Of a stretch of DNA of 64,000 nucleotides, positions 54,935 to 64,000 are shown one piece after another (position 1 is the stretch's first letter; every line of letters begins with the position of its first letter). Origin of the DNA: Phallusia fumigata (taxonomy: Eukaryota > Chordata > Ascidiacea > Phlebobranchia > Ascidiidae); NCBI GenBank assembly GCA_008931825.1, contig QXVZ01000597.1, positions 112,032-176,031 on the forward strand, in the 5' to 3' direction. The notes beneath the pieces were generated by a model. The model was given only the letters and a program-made list of their open reading frames with translations. It ran no database searches and was not told the origin of the DNA. The position numbers and the translations under genes are program-made.

Positions 54935-57213
54935 CGTCACTCGTGCTCAGTGGTGCGCGACGAGCAGTTTGAACGTAAACAACTTTTTCGCACTGCGGAA
55001 ATCTGCTGGATGGTTTGCGGCCAAAATACCTGTTGCTCCCCCAGTTCTGCGTGCTTACCGAGTCATGACGGCTGTAAAAATAAAAATTACTTTCCTGTGA
55101 ATTGTTGCGTCGGCTTTTACAAAGATTATATTGCCTGTTTTGGTGGCTTTTGCCTTGGGGAAACTTTTTAATTGTTTTAGATTACAATTTATTGGTCTTT
55201 AACGCGACAAAGCGGCCACCAATTAACATGCTTGGTTTTTGTGGTTGTTATTTTCATTTTGTTAACAGTACAAATCACCAAACATATTATTTGCAACGTC
55301 TTTTAAGCCAAAATTCATATAACAAGACAAACTAAAAGTTAGTTTTCTTCAAAACACAACAAAATGGTGTTTGCTGCTTGCACCAAAAGGTCTGACACAT
55401 TTGAATGTTATCTCAAAAACGATTTGTGTACACATGAACCACTTGTCCCATAATAACCAGAAAACATGTTTAAAAAGCGCTATAGGAACGCTTGTTTCCG
55501 GATAGAACTAGTGGAGTTGGATGTAATTTTGGGTTATATTGCTTCCTCTGAATGCAACAAACCATTTACGGTTTCCCTCTCATGACGATGTATCTGTTAC
55601 TGCTGGATCATGTTGAGTGACGTTCCAGATCAGTTTCGGTATATCTTCAATCCTTCATTTCCTCGCAAATAATTTGTACGAGGCTACAGCAGTAACCTGC
55701 CTGGTTCACATGTGTTGAGGATTAACTCTTCATGCTGGAACGTTCTGACTCAGCGTGTGTGACCACGCCTAGTATTAATAACCATCATAAACAACCTAAG
55801 CATGTAAAAGCTTTAAAAACTTGGCTTCCTCTACTCAAGGCCTCGCACACTAAAACGGATTTTTAGGCACGGATCATGCAGTCAATCATAAACGCTTTTA
55901 AAATGAAAACCAAATATGGGATCTTTTTAAACAGTTTATAGCTTTTAGAACCCATTTCAAATGTTTTTTTTTGTTTTCCTTAGCCACCTTTGAAAAACAT
56001 GGTCACGTCCAATACCTCTAGCTCATTGAAAAATCGCTTTTTAGTGAAAAACTAGTCGTTTGTCATACAAGCTCTGTTACTCACTAACAGAACACCAAAA
56101 ATGTGACTAAAAATAGAACGTCGAATGTGTTGATGGATTGCGCATGTCCATCAACGACTTATACTTGCGTAAGTTTGTGGAAATTATGCTAGATAACATG
56201 CGGACACTAACCAGCCCTCTAAGTCATTAAATCCATGTTCACAAACATAGTTTCTACAGTGCCGCATAAGCTGGTTGTGAATCGCATTCCGGTGCAAACC
56301 ACAAAAGCAGAAACAGAGCAAGGTTTATTACAGCGCGTATATCAAAAGTACGAGTTGCGATATGTATAACAATATAAAACACTGAGAGAAAAAAAACAAC
56401 GAAGTCAACAAAGCACTGGTAGCGAACATTTTGTCTTCCCGCAGTGCAGAGTTACCGACATGCCCAACTAACTGCACAAGATGCTTCGATACAGTTCACA
56501 AATGGGGCAACATTTGAAAGTCTGACTTGGTGGCATGACTAAACAAACCGATTTCAGAAAATGATTCAAAATGACTGAGTTATCTTGCGTTAATTTGAAA
56601 AGAAATGTGTCTCATTATCCAAGTTAAAAACAACAAAATTCTCGTAATAATCGGAACAGCGAATACGGTACAATAAGCACAAATACCATAGCGCGAAATA
56701 CACGCAAGTAAACAAGCGTAAAGTGAAAGAAATATAATTCGTGTCGAAATGAATTTTTCAAACTTAGTAACATATGTGGCGATCGGTGCTTAAGTGAGAG
56801 AAGTAATTGTTGCTCATAATAAAATCTTCCCTTAAAACGGGATATGTGTCACGACAATGAAAATAGATGGATTATAACTGAAACGATTCATGTACTTTTG
56901 CGTTCCGACAAGAGAATACGTGCAGAGCATAAAACGACTGTTAAAGTTCATTTTTGGCTGAAACCAATCGATTCGAAACCAAACGTGACAGGAAAAATGC
57001 GTTTAAACCATTTCGGATTTGCTCCCCTCTCCTTATTCACCGAACCAAAACCTCTGCCCGCGCAAAGTCGTGACTATTTTTCTCAAAGCCTTCCACGTCC
57101 CTCAACCGTGTCCTGACTTAAATCGAACTTTTCCATCCTCTATCTCAAAATTCCGGCCACGTGTCCGGATATGACACACAACAAGGTCAAATAAAGGTCA
57201 CACCACGTGATGT
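54935..57213. other. intergenic between two converging genes
   Basis: A 2.3-kb space between the plus-strand coiled-coil gene and the minus-strand seven-helix gene. Both 3' untranslated regions should lie here. No open frame with coding character, RNA gene or clear repeat is seen. Confidence 0.6.
55079..55084 (+). promoter_or_regulatory. possible polyadenylation signal of the coiled-coil gene
   Basis: AATAAA 145 bases past the TGA at 54932-54934. Position is suitable; no other evidence. Confidence 0.4.
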
Positions 57214-58602
57214 TTATCCGAAAACTTCCTCCACTCCTGTGGACGTTGATGAAATTGGACTCCTCAAGGATCCTGCTCCGTTGCTCGTGGATGCATTTTT
57301 GTGAAATCCCATCGAGATGCTGTCCTCTTGCGGATGCTCCTTACTGCAGAGAGGACAGAATCTAATCCTCCACGACTTGTATGAGAGGACCGTGCAAATC
57401 TGGTTGATGAGGAGGTTAAAGTCCAAGATGACGAGCGAGATGTAAAGGTCACCGGAGGCCATGGAGCCAACAACAGCGATAAGATCTGTGATTGCGCTCG
57501 TACTTGACACCAAGAAGACTCTTTTGATTCTCGGAAAGATGCTTTTCGTCTGGTGACGTAGTATCGCCATCTCGACAACGTTTATGGCCCTTGCCTTGCA
57601 CACGAGGGGCTGTATGAACAGGGCGAAAAACAGAGTCTGAAAAAACAAAGCTAGGAGGCCGAGCACTAGCCAGGGAGCAAAGTCGTCAAGTACTCCGGTC
57701 TGCATCGAAGCACATGGAGCCCATGTCAAGTTTGCAGTGGCGTTCGCCGTTAGATTCCTGTCATACTTTTCACTAATCATGAACATGGAGACTGATCCGG
57801 CCTCGCTGATGATGAAGATAACGATCACCAGCCAGCTGATGCAGTTGGTGCATCCCCAACTGTTGTGACGCAACACTGGGTGGAGGTACAGCACCCGTTG
57901 TCGCATCCACAGGAAGATGTACTGCAGAGTGAGAGGAACGACGTAGAAGACGATGTGGACTCGCAGGATGATCTCGCAACTGATCCAGGAGAATGACTCG
58001 GTGGTTGCTAAGATGAGGACCGCATGCTCCATGCCGTATCTTACCAGAATAAGCCACGACGCGCAAAGACATATGCGCTGAAGTGCGACAACGTGGTTGG
58101 TCGTAACTGGGACTGGTTGCTGCACTGGAGGTTGCCTCAGATTGGGACGCTGTCGATCCTGTGTAGGATGCTGAACTCTGTCTCTTGCATAATCCTGATT
58201 TTGATGTGGTTGTCCTCCACGATGGCCGTTTTGGAGGCTATGTCGCCCATTGGAACCGTTATAGGCAATGTGTTGCCCATTTGAGCCGTTGGGAAGTGTA
58301 TGTCGACCGTTTGAACCATTCTGAGGGCTTTGCATTCCATTTCGCCCGTTAGGAAGCGTACGTCGATTAATGGAGCCTCTCTGAACAGGACTACGTCCAT
58401 CGGTACTGTTTCGCATTTCACCGTGGTGTTCCTTCTTGTCGCTGTGAAACGATGTCTCTGGTGTGAGGATGTTTACATCTTCCAATGGAAACGCGTGTTT
58501 TCTCGGTCTGCACTGAAACCAGGTGAGCGCGGCTGCAATGTAAATTCCAACCAGGGAGCAGACGCCAACGCACGCCTCCAGAATTATCAACTTGGTATCC
58601 AT
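57214..58602 (-). CDS. orphan seven-helix membrane protein, 462 aa, single exon
   Basis: An uninterrupted frame with hydrophobic segments near residues 6-28, 171-198, 207-232, 253-276, 308-332, 360-382 and 385-408. A hydrophilic insert of about 140 residues separates helices 1 and 2 and contains a ten-residue repeat (NGSNGRHTLP-like, residues 83-127). N-glycosylation sequons (NLT, NAT, NLT at 283-293) fall in the loop between helices 4 and 5, which should be outside the cell. A WRIRFCPLC motif after helix 7 could be palmitoylated. The helix count and single exon suggest a lineage-specific G-protein-coupled-receptor-like protein, but no DRY or NPxxY motif is visible, so class and ligand are unknown. 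The 62,940-63,743 gene is a paralogue (LR.H...LW.RQR; S.K.WR.R..P.C; ending VEEV). Confidence 0.82.
   Translation of the reverse strand: MDTKLIILEACVGVCSLVGIYIAAALTWFQCRPRKHAFPLEDVNILTPETSFHSDKKEHHGEMRNSTDGRSPVQRGSINRRTLPNGRNGMQSPQNGSNGRHTLPNGSNGQHIAYNGSNGRHSLQNGHRGGQPHQNQDYARDRVQHPTQDRQRPNLRQPPVQQPVPVTTNHVVALQRICLCASWLILVRYGMEHAVLILATTESFSWISCEIILRVHIVFYVVPLTLQYIFLWMRQRVLYLHPVLRHNSWGCTNCISWLVIVIFIISEAGSVSMFMISEKYDRNLTANATANLTWAPCASMQTGVLDDFAPWLVLGLLALFFQTLFFALFIQPLVCKARAINVVEMAILRHQTKSIFPRIKRVFLVSSTSAITDLIAVVGSMASGDLYISLVILDFNLLINQICTVLSYKSWRIRFCPLCSKEHPQEDSISMGFHKNASTSNGAGSLRSPISSTSTGVEEVFG
58222..58362 (-). repeat. 30-bp coding repeat in the loop 1 insert
   Basis: About four and a half copies of a 30-base unit encoding NGSNGRHTLP and variants (NGRNGMQSPQ, NGSNGQHIAY, NGSNGRHSLQ). 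The copies differ at several positions, so the repeat is not new. Copy number could vary between individuals. Confidence 0.8.
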
Positions 58603-61600
58603 TATAGAGTTGTTAAAACTTGCAACTTGTGTAAAGTGAAAACTCTGTCTGGAAACACAAGCTGAGGTTAAGAAAGTCGGTCAATTACGCAGCGAAAATG
58701 TATTGCCGCGGTGTTGAAACGTTAACTCGAACGATCTCGATTGTTATTTCAAGAAATCCTTGCTGGAACTTAAAAGCCAGCGTAACGCCTGAGACTTGTA
58801 GTTAAAATGCCAACGAAGCATTGTTGCATTTATGTTGCTGCGTCTTAAGCAGTATCATCGATTGATTAAAAAACTTGAATTTATTTCGAAGTAAAAGTAA
58901 TGCTTTGTCTCTAAATCACTTAATTGAAATGACTTAAACCTTTTGCAATTCTCAAATTCAATACATTTGCTTTGTAATTAACTTTTGTACACACCAAAAT
59001 GGCCGGCCGCATAAAATCCAAAAAACAAACAAAACATATTTTTGTTTTCCTTCCGCAATAACCTCAACAAATGCACAAATATACAAATATTTCTGATGAG
59101 TTATTACGGATTCATATACAAGTATATCGAAGTTCAGCAGGAAAAGTGTTGAAGCGAAATTCCTGACGGCGGCAACCATATTGTCTCTACTGCGAAAATT
59201 GTTTACGCCGATACGAGCATTTCGAAAGTGGATAAATTCCAACGATTCTTCGATGTGAATCACACAAAATTCTTTTCTATCCTCACCACCTAATACCTTG
59301 TTTGACTTTCAACTAATCCACTGCGCCAGAATTCCCTGTTTGATTTGAAATTCTATTTCCAAATTAAATCCTCGCAACAAAAACGAGACTTGACTTCGTT
59401 CCGCCTCACCGGGCACGCCATTGTTCGAGCTGTTTCTGCATGTCACGCATCACCGACTTCGCCTACTCCCCTTGCACAACGTCACGTGATGCGATGACGT
59501 GTGTGGGGTAATTCCCACCAAAATCGGTCTGACAGTTCTGCGGCTTGATGCTGGGCTGGTTGTTTTCGTAAGCCGCTCAAATTGAAGTACACCGCAGACT
59601 TGAGACGTGGTGGTAGATGAATGCTGGAGGTGAATTGGGATTGCAAAGATTTATTCTTTGTGTAATTCACGGTTTTAAATGTTCCCACTATGGATGTATA
59701 CAAGCCAGCATATCAATGTAAAACATTTCTACGTTTTGACATTTAGTAGTATCATTTTCTGCTCAATAAAACCGAAAAAAAGTTGGAAAACTGTTTAATT
59801 CAATGTTTCATCTTATACTTTACATTTGTAAGGCATCAGTCAAAAAATTAAGTGTTTTTGGCTGTGTTTCTAAATTATTTTATCCCGACTTTGTGATGGT
59901 GTTAAGTTCAAGCCGATTGATCCGACTTGAGTCATCGTTTAATCGCGGTTGGTTTCACCCGAGTGATTTCCACAGGTTCCTTGAATTTATTTGAGTCATT
60001 GTCGATGAAAAGACATTGGTTTGAAGTTACTTGGTTTGGCAAATTGTGTCGAAAAAGTAAATTTAAGGCTTTCAGGGGTACTTACAGACTTTTTTACAGT
60101 CGTTCCTTGGTTTTTCTCACCCCAACTGTTTTTTGTTTCGCGGTCAACCACCGACGACAGCTTGTCAAATTGGAAGTCACGTGACTTTCCCTGAAACGAG
60201 TTGCAGCTGCTCAAACTTGGGATAATTTAGACGCAATTGGGCGAGTAATCTCACGGGGATGTGAAATAAATTCTTGCTGAAATAAAAGGTCATACCCCTT
60301 GCAACTCGTAAAGAAGCTCTGTGGCGTCAGTGTGGATATTTACTTTTTTGCAATATACTGTTTTTTTTAAATAAATTAACAAGCAATCATGGTGTTTGCT
60401 AAAATCCATTTAAAGTTTAAAAAGTTTTGAAAATCGCGTTTTATTGTTGCCATGACACAGAGTTTAAAACAAACAATGTAGCGCCGTTCCATTGTCAAAT
60501 AATCCGCCCAAAAATCATTTCGTGTGCCAGTTGATGAATCACTGTCTGTCAGCTCAATCTGTAGCAGCAGAAGGAACGGAAAAAAGTCGAAGAAGCCGAT
60601 AGCGTTTCACGGTCCATTAGGCACGCCGCAGGTTTGCCGGTGTGCAGTCATGCGTGTCGCTGTTTGCGCTTCGCTCCCGCCATCACTGTGGTAACAGGAA
60701 AAACAATGGAGAAACAAGAGCCGCCGAAGTTTCTACCCCGAAAGCTGTTATTTTAAGCGCTCGTATCAGTGAAAAAAATGTTAATTTGCTTTTGTGTCTG
60801 ACCTCGAATGGATCGATCCTTTCTCGTGAACGATCTTGGCAATGCAATCTACGTCATTCATCATCCGTTGTTTGGCGTTTTAATCAATAATTATCTTTCT
60901 GATTAATGAAAAAATGCTTTGAAAAACAATTGGCAATTTTTCAACTGCCAAAACACCATGGTTACATTTCACTACGTGTAAATTTAAGGTTATCAGGTTT
61001 GTCGCAAACTTTAAACATAAATTCACGCCAACTAACCTTGTTTCATTTCCTTGCGGAATCACGTAAAGTTGTTTTTTTAATCGTTACAATAAAATCACAT
61101 TTTGTAAAAAGGGCCCCAAACACGAAGTTTAATATCAGTACACACTATTGTTTCAATAGTTGGTTACAAAAATTATAAAACACGGCTTTAAACACTCTAC
61201 GATATTTCGTGTTTTGTCACTATTAATAACATCAACTTATTGGTCACAACCCATTTCCAATCGTTTTGAATTGTTCTCAAATCTTCATGTTTCCCGAAAC
61301 AGCCAGTGATGGTTGCAAGTTACTTGTAGCGGGAAGCCGAAGAACGCCGCGCGTGGGTGATTGTCGTACATTCTAGAATCTAGAACAATAGCTGTTCGGC
61401 CATGCGCAACGCCCGCAATGACCGCAGACTCGAAGGCTCCTGCGAATTTCCGTCAAGGTCACATGAAGGTGGTTTGCGTGGAACAAGGTCGAGGCCGATG
61501 CTGGGATCAGGAATATTTACTTTAGAGATCACGTTTGAGTTTTAACTGCTAGTAATACACGTTGGCATTTATTAACTATATTTAAGGATTACATCTGTCG

Positions 61601-61839
61601 CACTTGGAAGGTTGCCTTGATCTCTTGTGTTTTCCTGAGCAAGAAATTTAGCCGGCGTTGCTGCAACCCAATGATATTTTCACCCAATTTGTCACTTAAC
61701 ACATTTAAATATGATCCAACGTAACTACAATGAGACAGTCATCTTTATGGTGGGCTTATTGCGAACACAAAGCATTCAGGCTTGTTGTGTCAACATAGAA
61801 ACCAATCATTTTCTTTTGTTAGTCGAACCAACGCCCGAG

Positions 61840-61925
61840 AAGGTCTGTAACCGACCTTCAAACGCAAAGTTGTTTGTTCAAATCCCATCTTTAAACGCAA
61901 AGTTGCTGGTTCAAGCGCCGAGTAT
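61840..61925 (+). repeat. tandem box-B-like fragments
   Basis: AAACGCAAAGTTGTTTGTTC and AAACGCAAAGTTGCTGGTTC occur 35 bases apart, each followed by a decayed T-arm-like segment (AAATCCCAT, AAGCGCCG). It looks like a duplicated tRNA-derived fragment. Confidence 0.3.
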
Positions 61926-62339
61926 GTTCTTGAGCAGCAAACATCGTTTAAATCAAAGGCAAAAAAAACAGGTTCGAGTAGTAAAATAACGAAGAAGGTT
62001 TTTCTATTAAACTGCCGTAAGCAGGAAGCTTAAAAAATGTTCAATCACAAACCTAAATCTTGGGCAATCTATGTATCCAGGTCATAAGCCAGTACTTGTG
62101 TGTAAAACATTACCTACGTTTCCACAAACACTGCTGGCTTGCATCTTCATGTTGAGAAGCTTCATTATGTTTCGTGAGCAAGAGTGATATTTATTTTATT
62201 ACTTTGTGTCCTGTGTTGTCAACCTCTCGTCCGCCGGGTGGTGCTGTTGATCTAAGGTTTGCTTGAGCGCTGCCTGTTATTCTGTGGGACGAACGATTGA
62301 CCAAATGGACTTAGGCGCTCGATCACAACTCACGAAAAA

Positions 62340-62395
62340 ACTCTGATAGGAATTCATTCTTGGGGAGTCCCGGGTTCGAACCCCGTGAAACCGTT
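62340..62395 (+). repeat. tRNA-like T-arm fragment
   Basis: TCCCGGGTTCGAACCCCGTG has a canonical box B and pairs as a T-arm. No box A at the right spacing is convincing. A second, weaker one (TTGCGGGTTCGAATCTCGTG) lies near 62,605. Confidence 0.4.
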
Positions 62396-62939
62396 TCTCC
62401 TTTCTATTCTACTTTGTCCATGTGATAAGTAAAAAAATTAAACATGCCCACATTTATTTCGTCTTACATTTTTGTTATAACTTATAAGTTATAATGCAGT
62501 TGCAATTTTTCTGTTACCGACCGATATTGAGTGCTGGTCTGCGTAATCTGGTCGCCAGGGTTATGTGCATTACAAACCTTTAACGAGATATAAACTCGGT
62601 TTCATTGCGGGTTCGAATCTCGTGAAAGCCGGTAAAAAATTTATAATTCAAGACAGAAATGTTAAAAATAACAGTGGTAGCAACCAGCAACAAATGTTTG
62701 TGACAGGACAGTTTGTGTAAGTTTAGCCAAATGTAAACAATGACTATTCGTTGATTACAATACACCAGGCATGCTCCCACACTCTCCATGTTTCAAATCG
62801 ATTGAAATCGATACCACACTTGTAATTGCATTTTACATTTCGCTTAGCACACGCTGTTAAGAACATGAACTGTCAAGTTATATACAAATTGCAGTTGTAT
62901 TGGAAAGCACAACAAACGACAAAATGAGTGCATTCGAAA

Positions 62940-63743
62940 TTATTCAACCACTTCTTCAACTTGCAAGATAGTCTTGTGTCCGCCATTGACGGGAAAGAAG
63001 CGATCACTGACAGCTGAGATGGGCGGAATGGGACTTGCAGATGATAGTCGTCTCCTGTTATCATGATTTAGACACCACGGAAACAGGCGATGTCTCCAGT
63101 TTTTAAACGAGCAGACAATACTGATGAGATTCACCACCAAACTTGCATCATACACCACGTTNCAACGTCCGCGATTTATTCTGAACGTGCGAGTTGACAT
63201 GAAAATAGCGATTATGGCCACGATTGAACCCAAGATTGTGACAATCACAAACGCGCTAAGCGCTCTTGTGAATTTCGAGTTGTATTCCTGCATGTAAGGT
63301 TGCTGGTACATGAATCTTTGTCTGTACCAAAGGTAGACGTATATCAAGATAATACTGATTGCAAACAGACAGCCATGCGTGCGCAGTATTAGCGAACAGC
63401 TAAAGGCTGTCCGATTTGCAGGATAGAGGAACGCGGCTTCTGCACAATATGCTCCAGTTACTGAGATAGCTGCTCCTAAGGACAAGACGTTCACCAAAAC
63501 CAGCTTATTTTGCTTCCCGATGTCTTCATGTAATTTTCCTCGTTTTGGTACTTGGTTAAATTCCCGATGTTCGTACAACACCAAGGAAGCTGTGACGTAG
63601 AAGCTGAGAGCAATCAAAAAACCGAGAAATACTTTGAAACCGGTTTTCTGCGTTTCCCATTGTATGATGTCATTGGAGTTGTTTTCTGCTGATGTGTTGA
63701 CACCATAAATTGTTGAGCTGTTCATGCTGATACCTTTGTTCAT
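62940..63743 (-). CDS. orphan seven-helix paralogue, interrupted by an assembly N
   Basis: A 267-codon frame with one ambiguous codon (base 63162). Residues 1-30 carry N-glycosylation sequons. Hydrophobic helices lie near 36-57, 81-104, 120-141 and 159-181, with a last one after the N (near 196-212). By alignment to the 462-aa paralogue, LRTHGCLF...LWYRQRFMYQQP matches its helix 3 and the loop after it, and SFKNWRHRLFPWC its helix-7 tail. About 110 residues (helices 5, 6 and most of 7) are absent exactly at the N. The gene is therefore probably intact in the animal and about 0.3 kb has been lost from the assembly. It lacks the repeat-bearing loop 1 insert. Both proteins end in VEEV plus two or fewer residues. 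Confidence 0.75.
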   Translation of the reverse strand: MNKGISMNSSTIYGVNTSAENNSNDIIQWETQKTGFKVFLGFLIALSFYVTASLVLYEHREFNQVPKRGKLHEDIGKQNKLVLVNVLSLGAAISVTGAYCAEAAFLYPANRTAFSCSLILRTHGCLFAISIILIYVYLWYRQRFMYQQPYMQEYNSKFTRALSAFVIVTILGSIVAIIAIFMSTRTFRINRGRXNVVYDASLVVNLISIVCSFKNWRHRLFPWCLNHDNRRRLSSASPIPPISAVSDRFFPVNGGHKTILQVEEVVE

Positions 63744-63790
63744 GCATTAAGTTCCAAAACTCTTTTTCAACTCTTTAGTTTACAAATTCA

Positions 63791-63870
63791 ATGGGCCTGT
63801 ATAGCTCAGTTGGTGAAGCTCCAGCCCCAGACAGCTTTAGGATGTGGGTTCGAATCTCTGCAAGTTCTTC
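63791..63870 (+). repeat. tRNA-like sequence upstream of the seven-helix paralogue
   Basis: GGGCCTGTATAGCTCAGTTGG carries a perfect box A and GTGGGTTCGAATCTCTGC a good box B at tRNA spacing. The anticodon and acceptor arms do not close well (T-arm GTGGG/CTCTG). Most likely a tRNA pseudogene or SINE head. Confidence 0.5.
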
Positions 63871-63890
63871 CTCTGGAACCTTGATCATTT

Positions 63891-64000
63891 GCTACAACGC
63901 AAATTTCAACCTCAGCAAGCCTCTAGAATTATTAACTTGATATCTATCACACAATTTTTGAACTTGCAATGTGTGTAAAGTGAAAGCTCTGTCTGGAAAC
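63891..64000 (-). pseudogene. decayed 5' end of a seven-helix gene copy
   Basis: Aligns with 58,531-58,662, the 5' flank and first codons of the 462-aa gene: the flank GTTTCCAGACAGAG and CTTTCACTTTACACA is kept. The start codon reads ATA, the next codons match (GATATCAAGTTAATAATTCT), and an internal deletion brings a TGA into frame. The similarity stops at about codon 22. It continues past the window's right edge, so a fuller copy could lie beyond, but this start is broken. Confidence 0.7.

Larger units (their letters stand above)
58603..62939. other. intergenic between the two seven-helix genes
   Basis: About 4.3 kb without a supportable gene. tRNA-like fragments occur near 61,840-61,925, 62,340-62,395 and 62,595-62,635. 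The first part should contain the upstream gene's promoter. Confidence 0.55.

Noticed and set aside
1-64000. CRISPR array, operon structure or bacterial features
   Set aside because: No direct-repeat/spacer pattern; all supported genes are spliced or eukaryotic in type.

Overview
The window is animal (metazoan) genomic DNA. It is AT-rich, genes have many short exons separated by introns of a few hundred bases, and the splice sites (GTAAG/GTGAG donors, pyrimidine-AG acceptors) are clear. The domain content (CAP/CRISP plus thrombospondin type-1 repeats, a large coiled-coil/disordered protein, orphan seven-helix receptors) and the compact introns suggest an ascidian tunicate such as Ciona. That assignment is inference, not a match.

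Bases 1-43,617, minus strand: a head-to-tail tandem array of five paralogous genes, here called CT1 to CT5 from low to high coordinate. Each encodes a secreted protein: signal peptide, short linker exon, three-exon CAP (CRISP/SCP) domain, CRISP-like four-Cys hinge exon, then thrombospondin type-1 (TSP1) repeats, each on its own phase 1-1 exon. I assembled the exons by hand; every junction keeps phase and CT2 to CT5 close as full reading frames: CT2 612 aa, CT3 355 aa, CT4 687 aa, CT5 441 aa. CT1 runs off the left edge. The CAP domains lie about 10 kb apart (about 7.5 kb for the last pair). The CAP halves keep one layout, but the 3' ends differ: CT2 and CT5 end in a degenerate half TSP1, CT3 stops after two repeats at what looks like a former splice donor, and CT4 has seven repeats and a GPI-anchor-like tail. 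The CAP tetrad residues are intact in CT2, CT3 and CT4 but eroded in CT1 and CT5.

Bases 45,743-54,934, plus strand: an eight-exon gene of 1,276 codons. It has an N-terminal coiled coil over five small exons and one 2.8 kb exon encoding a Ser/Arg/Lys-rich disordered region. I do not recognise the protein.

Bases 57,214-64,000, minus strand: two single-exon seven-helix membrane proteins of one family, the second interrupted by an unresolved base that hides about 0.3 kb, and at the right edge a decayed copy of the first gene's 5' end.

Intergenic DNA holds a well-bounded hAT-type non-autonomous element (8-bp target duplication), small foldback repeats, tRNA-like fragments, a 9-bp minisatellite and a false duplication around the N at 35,360. 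The array appears to work as a set of secreted or surface-tethered CAP-TSP1 proteins; their biological role cannot be read from the sequence.
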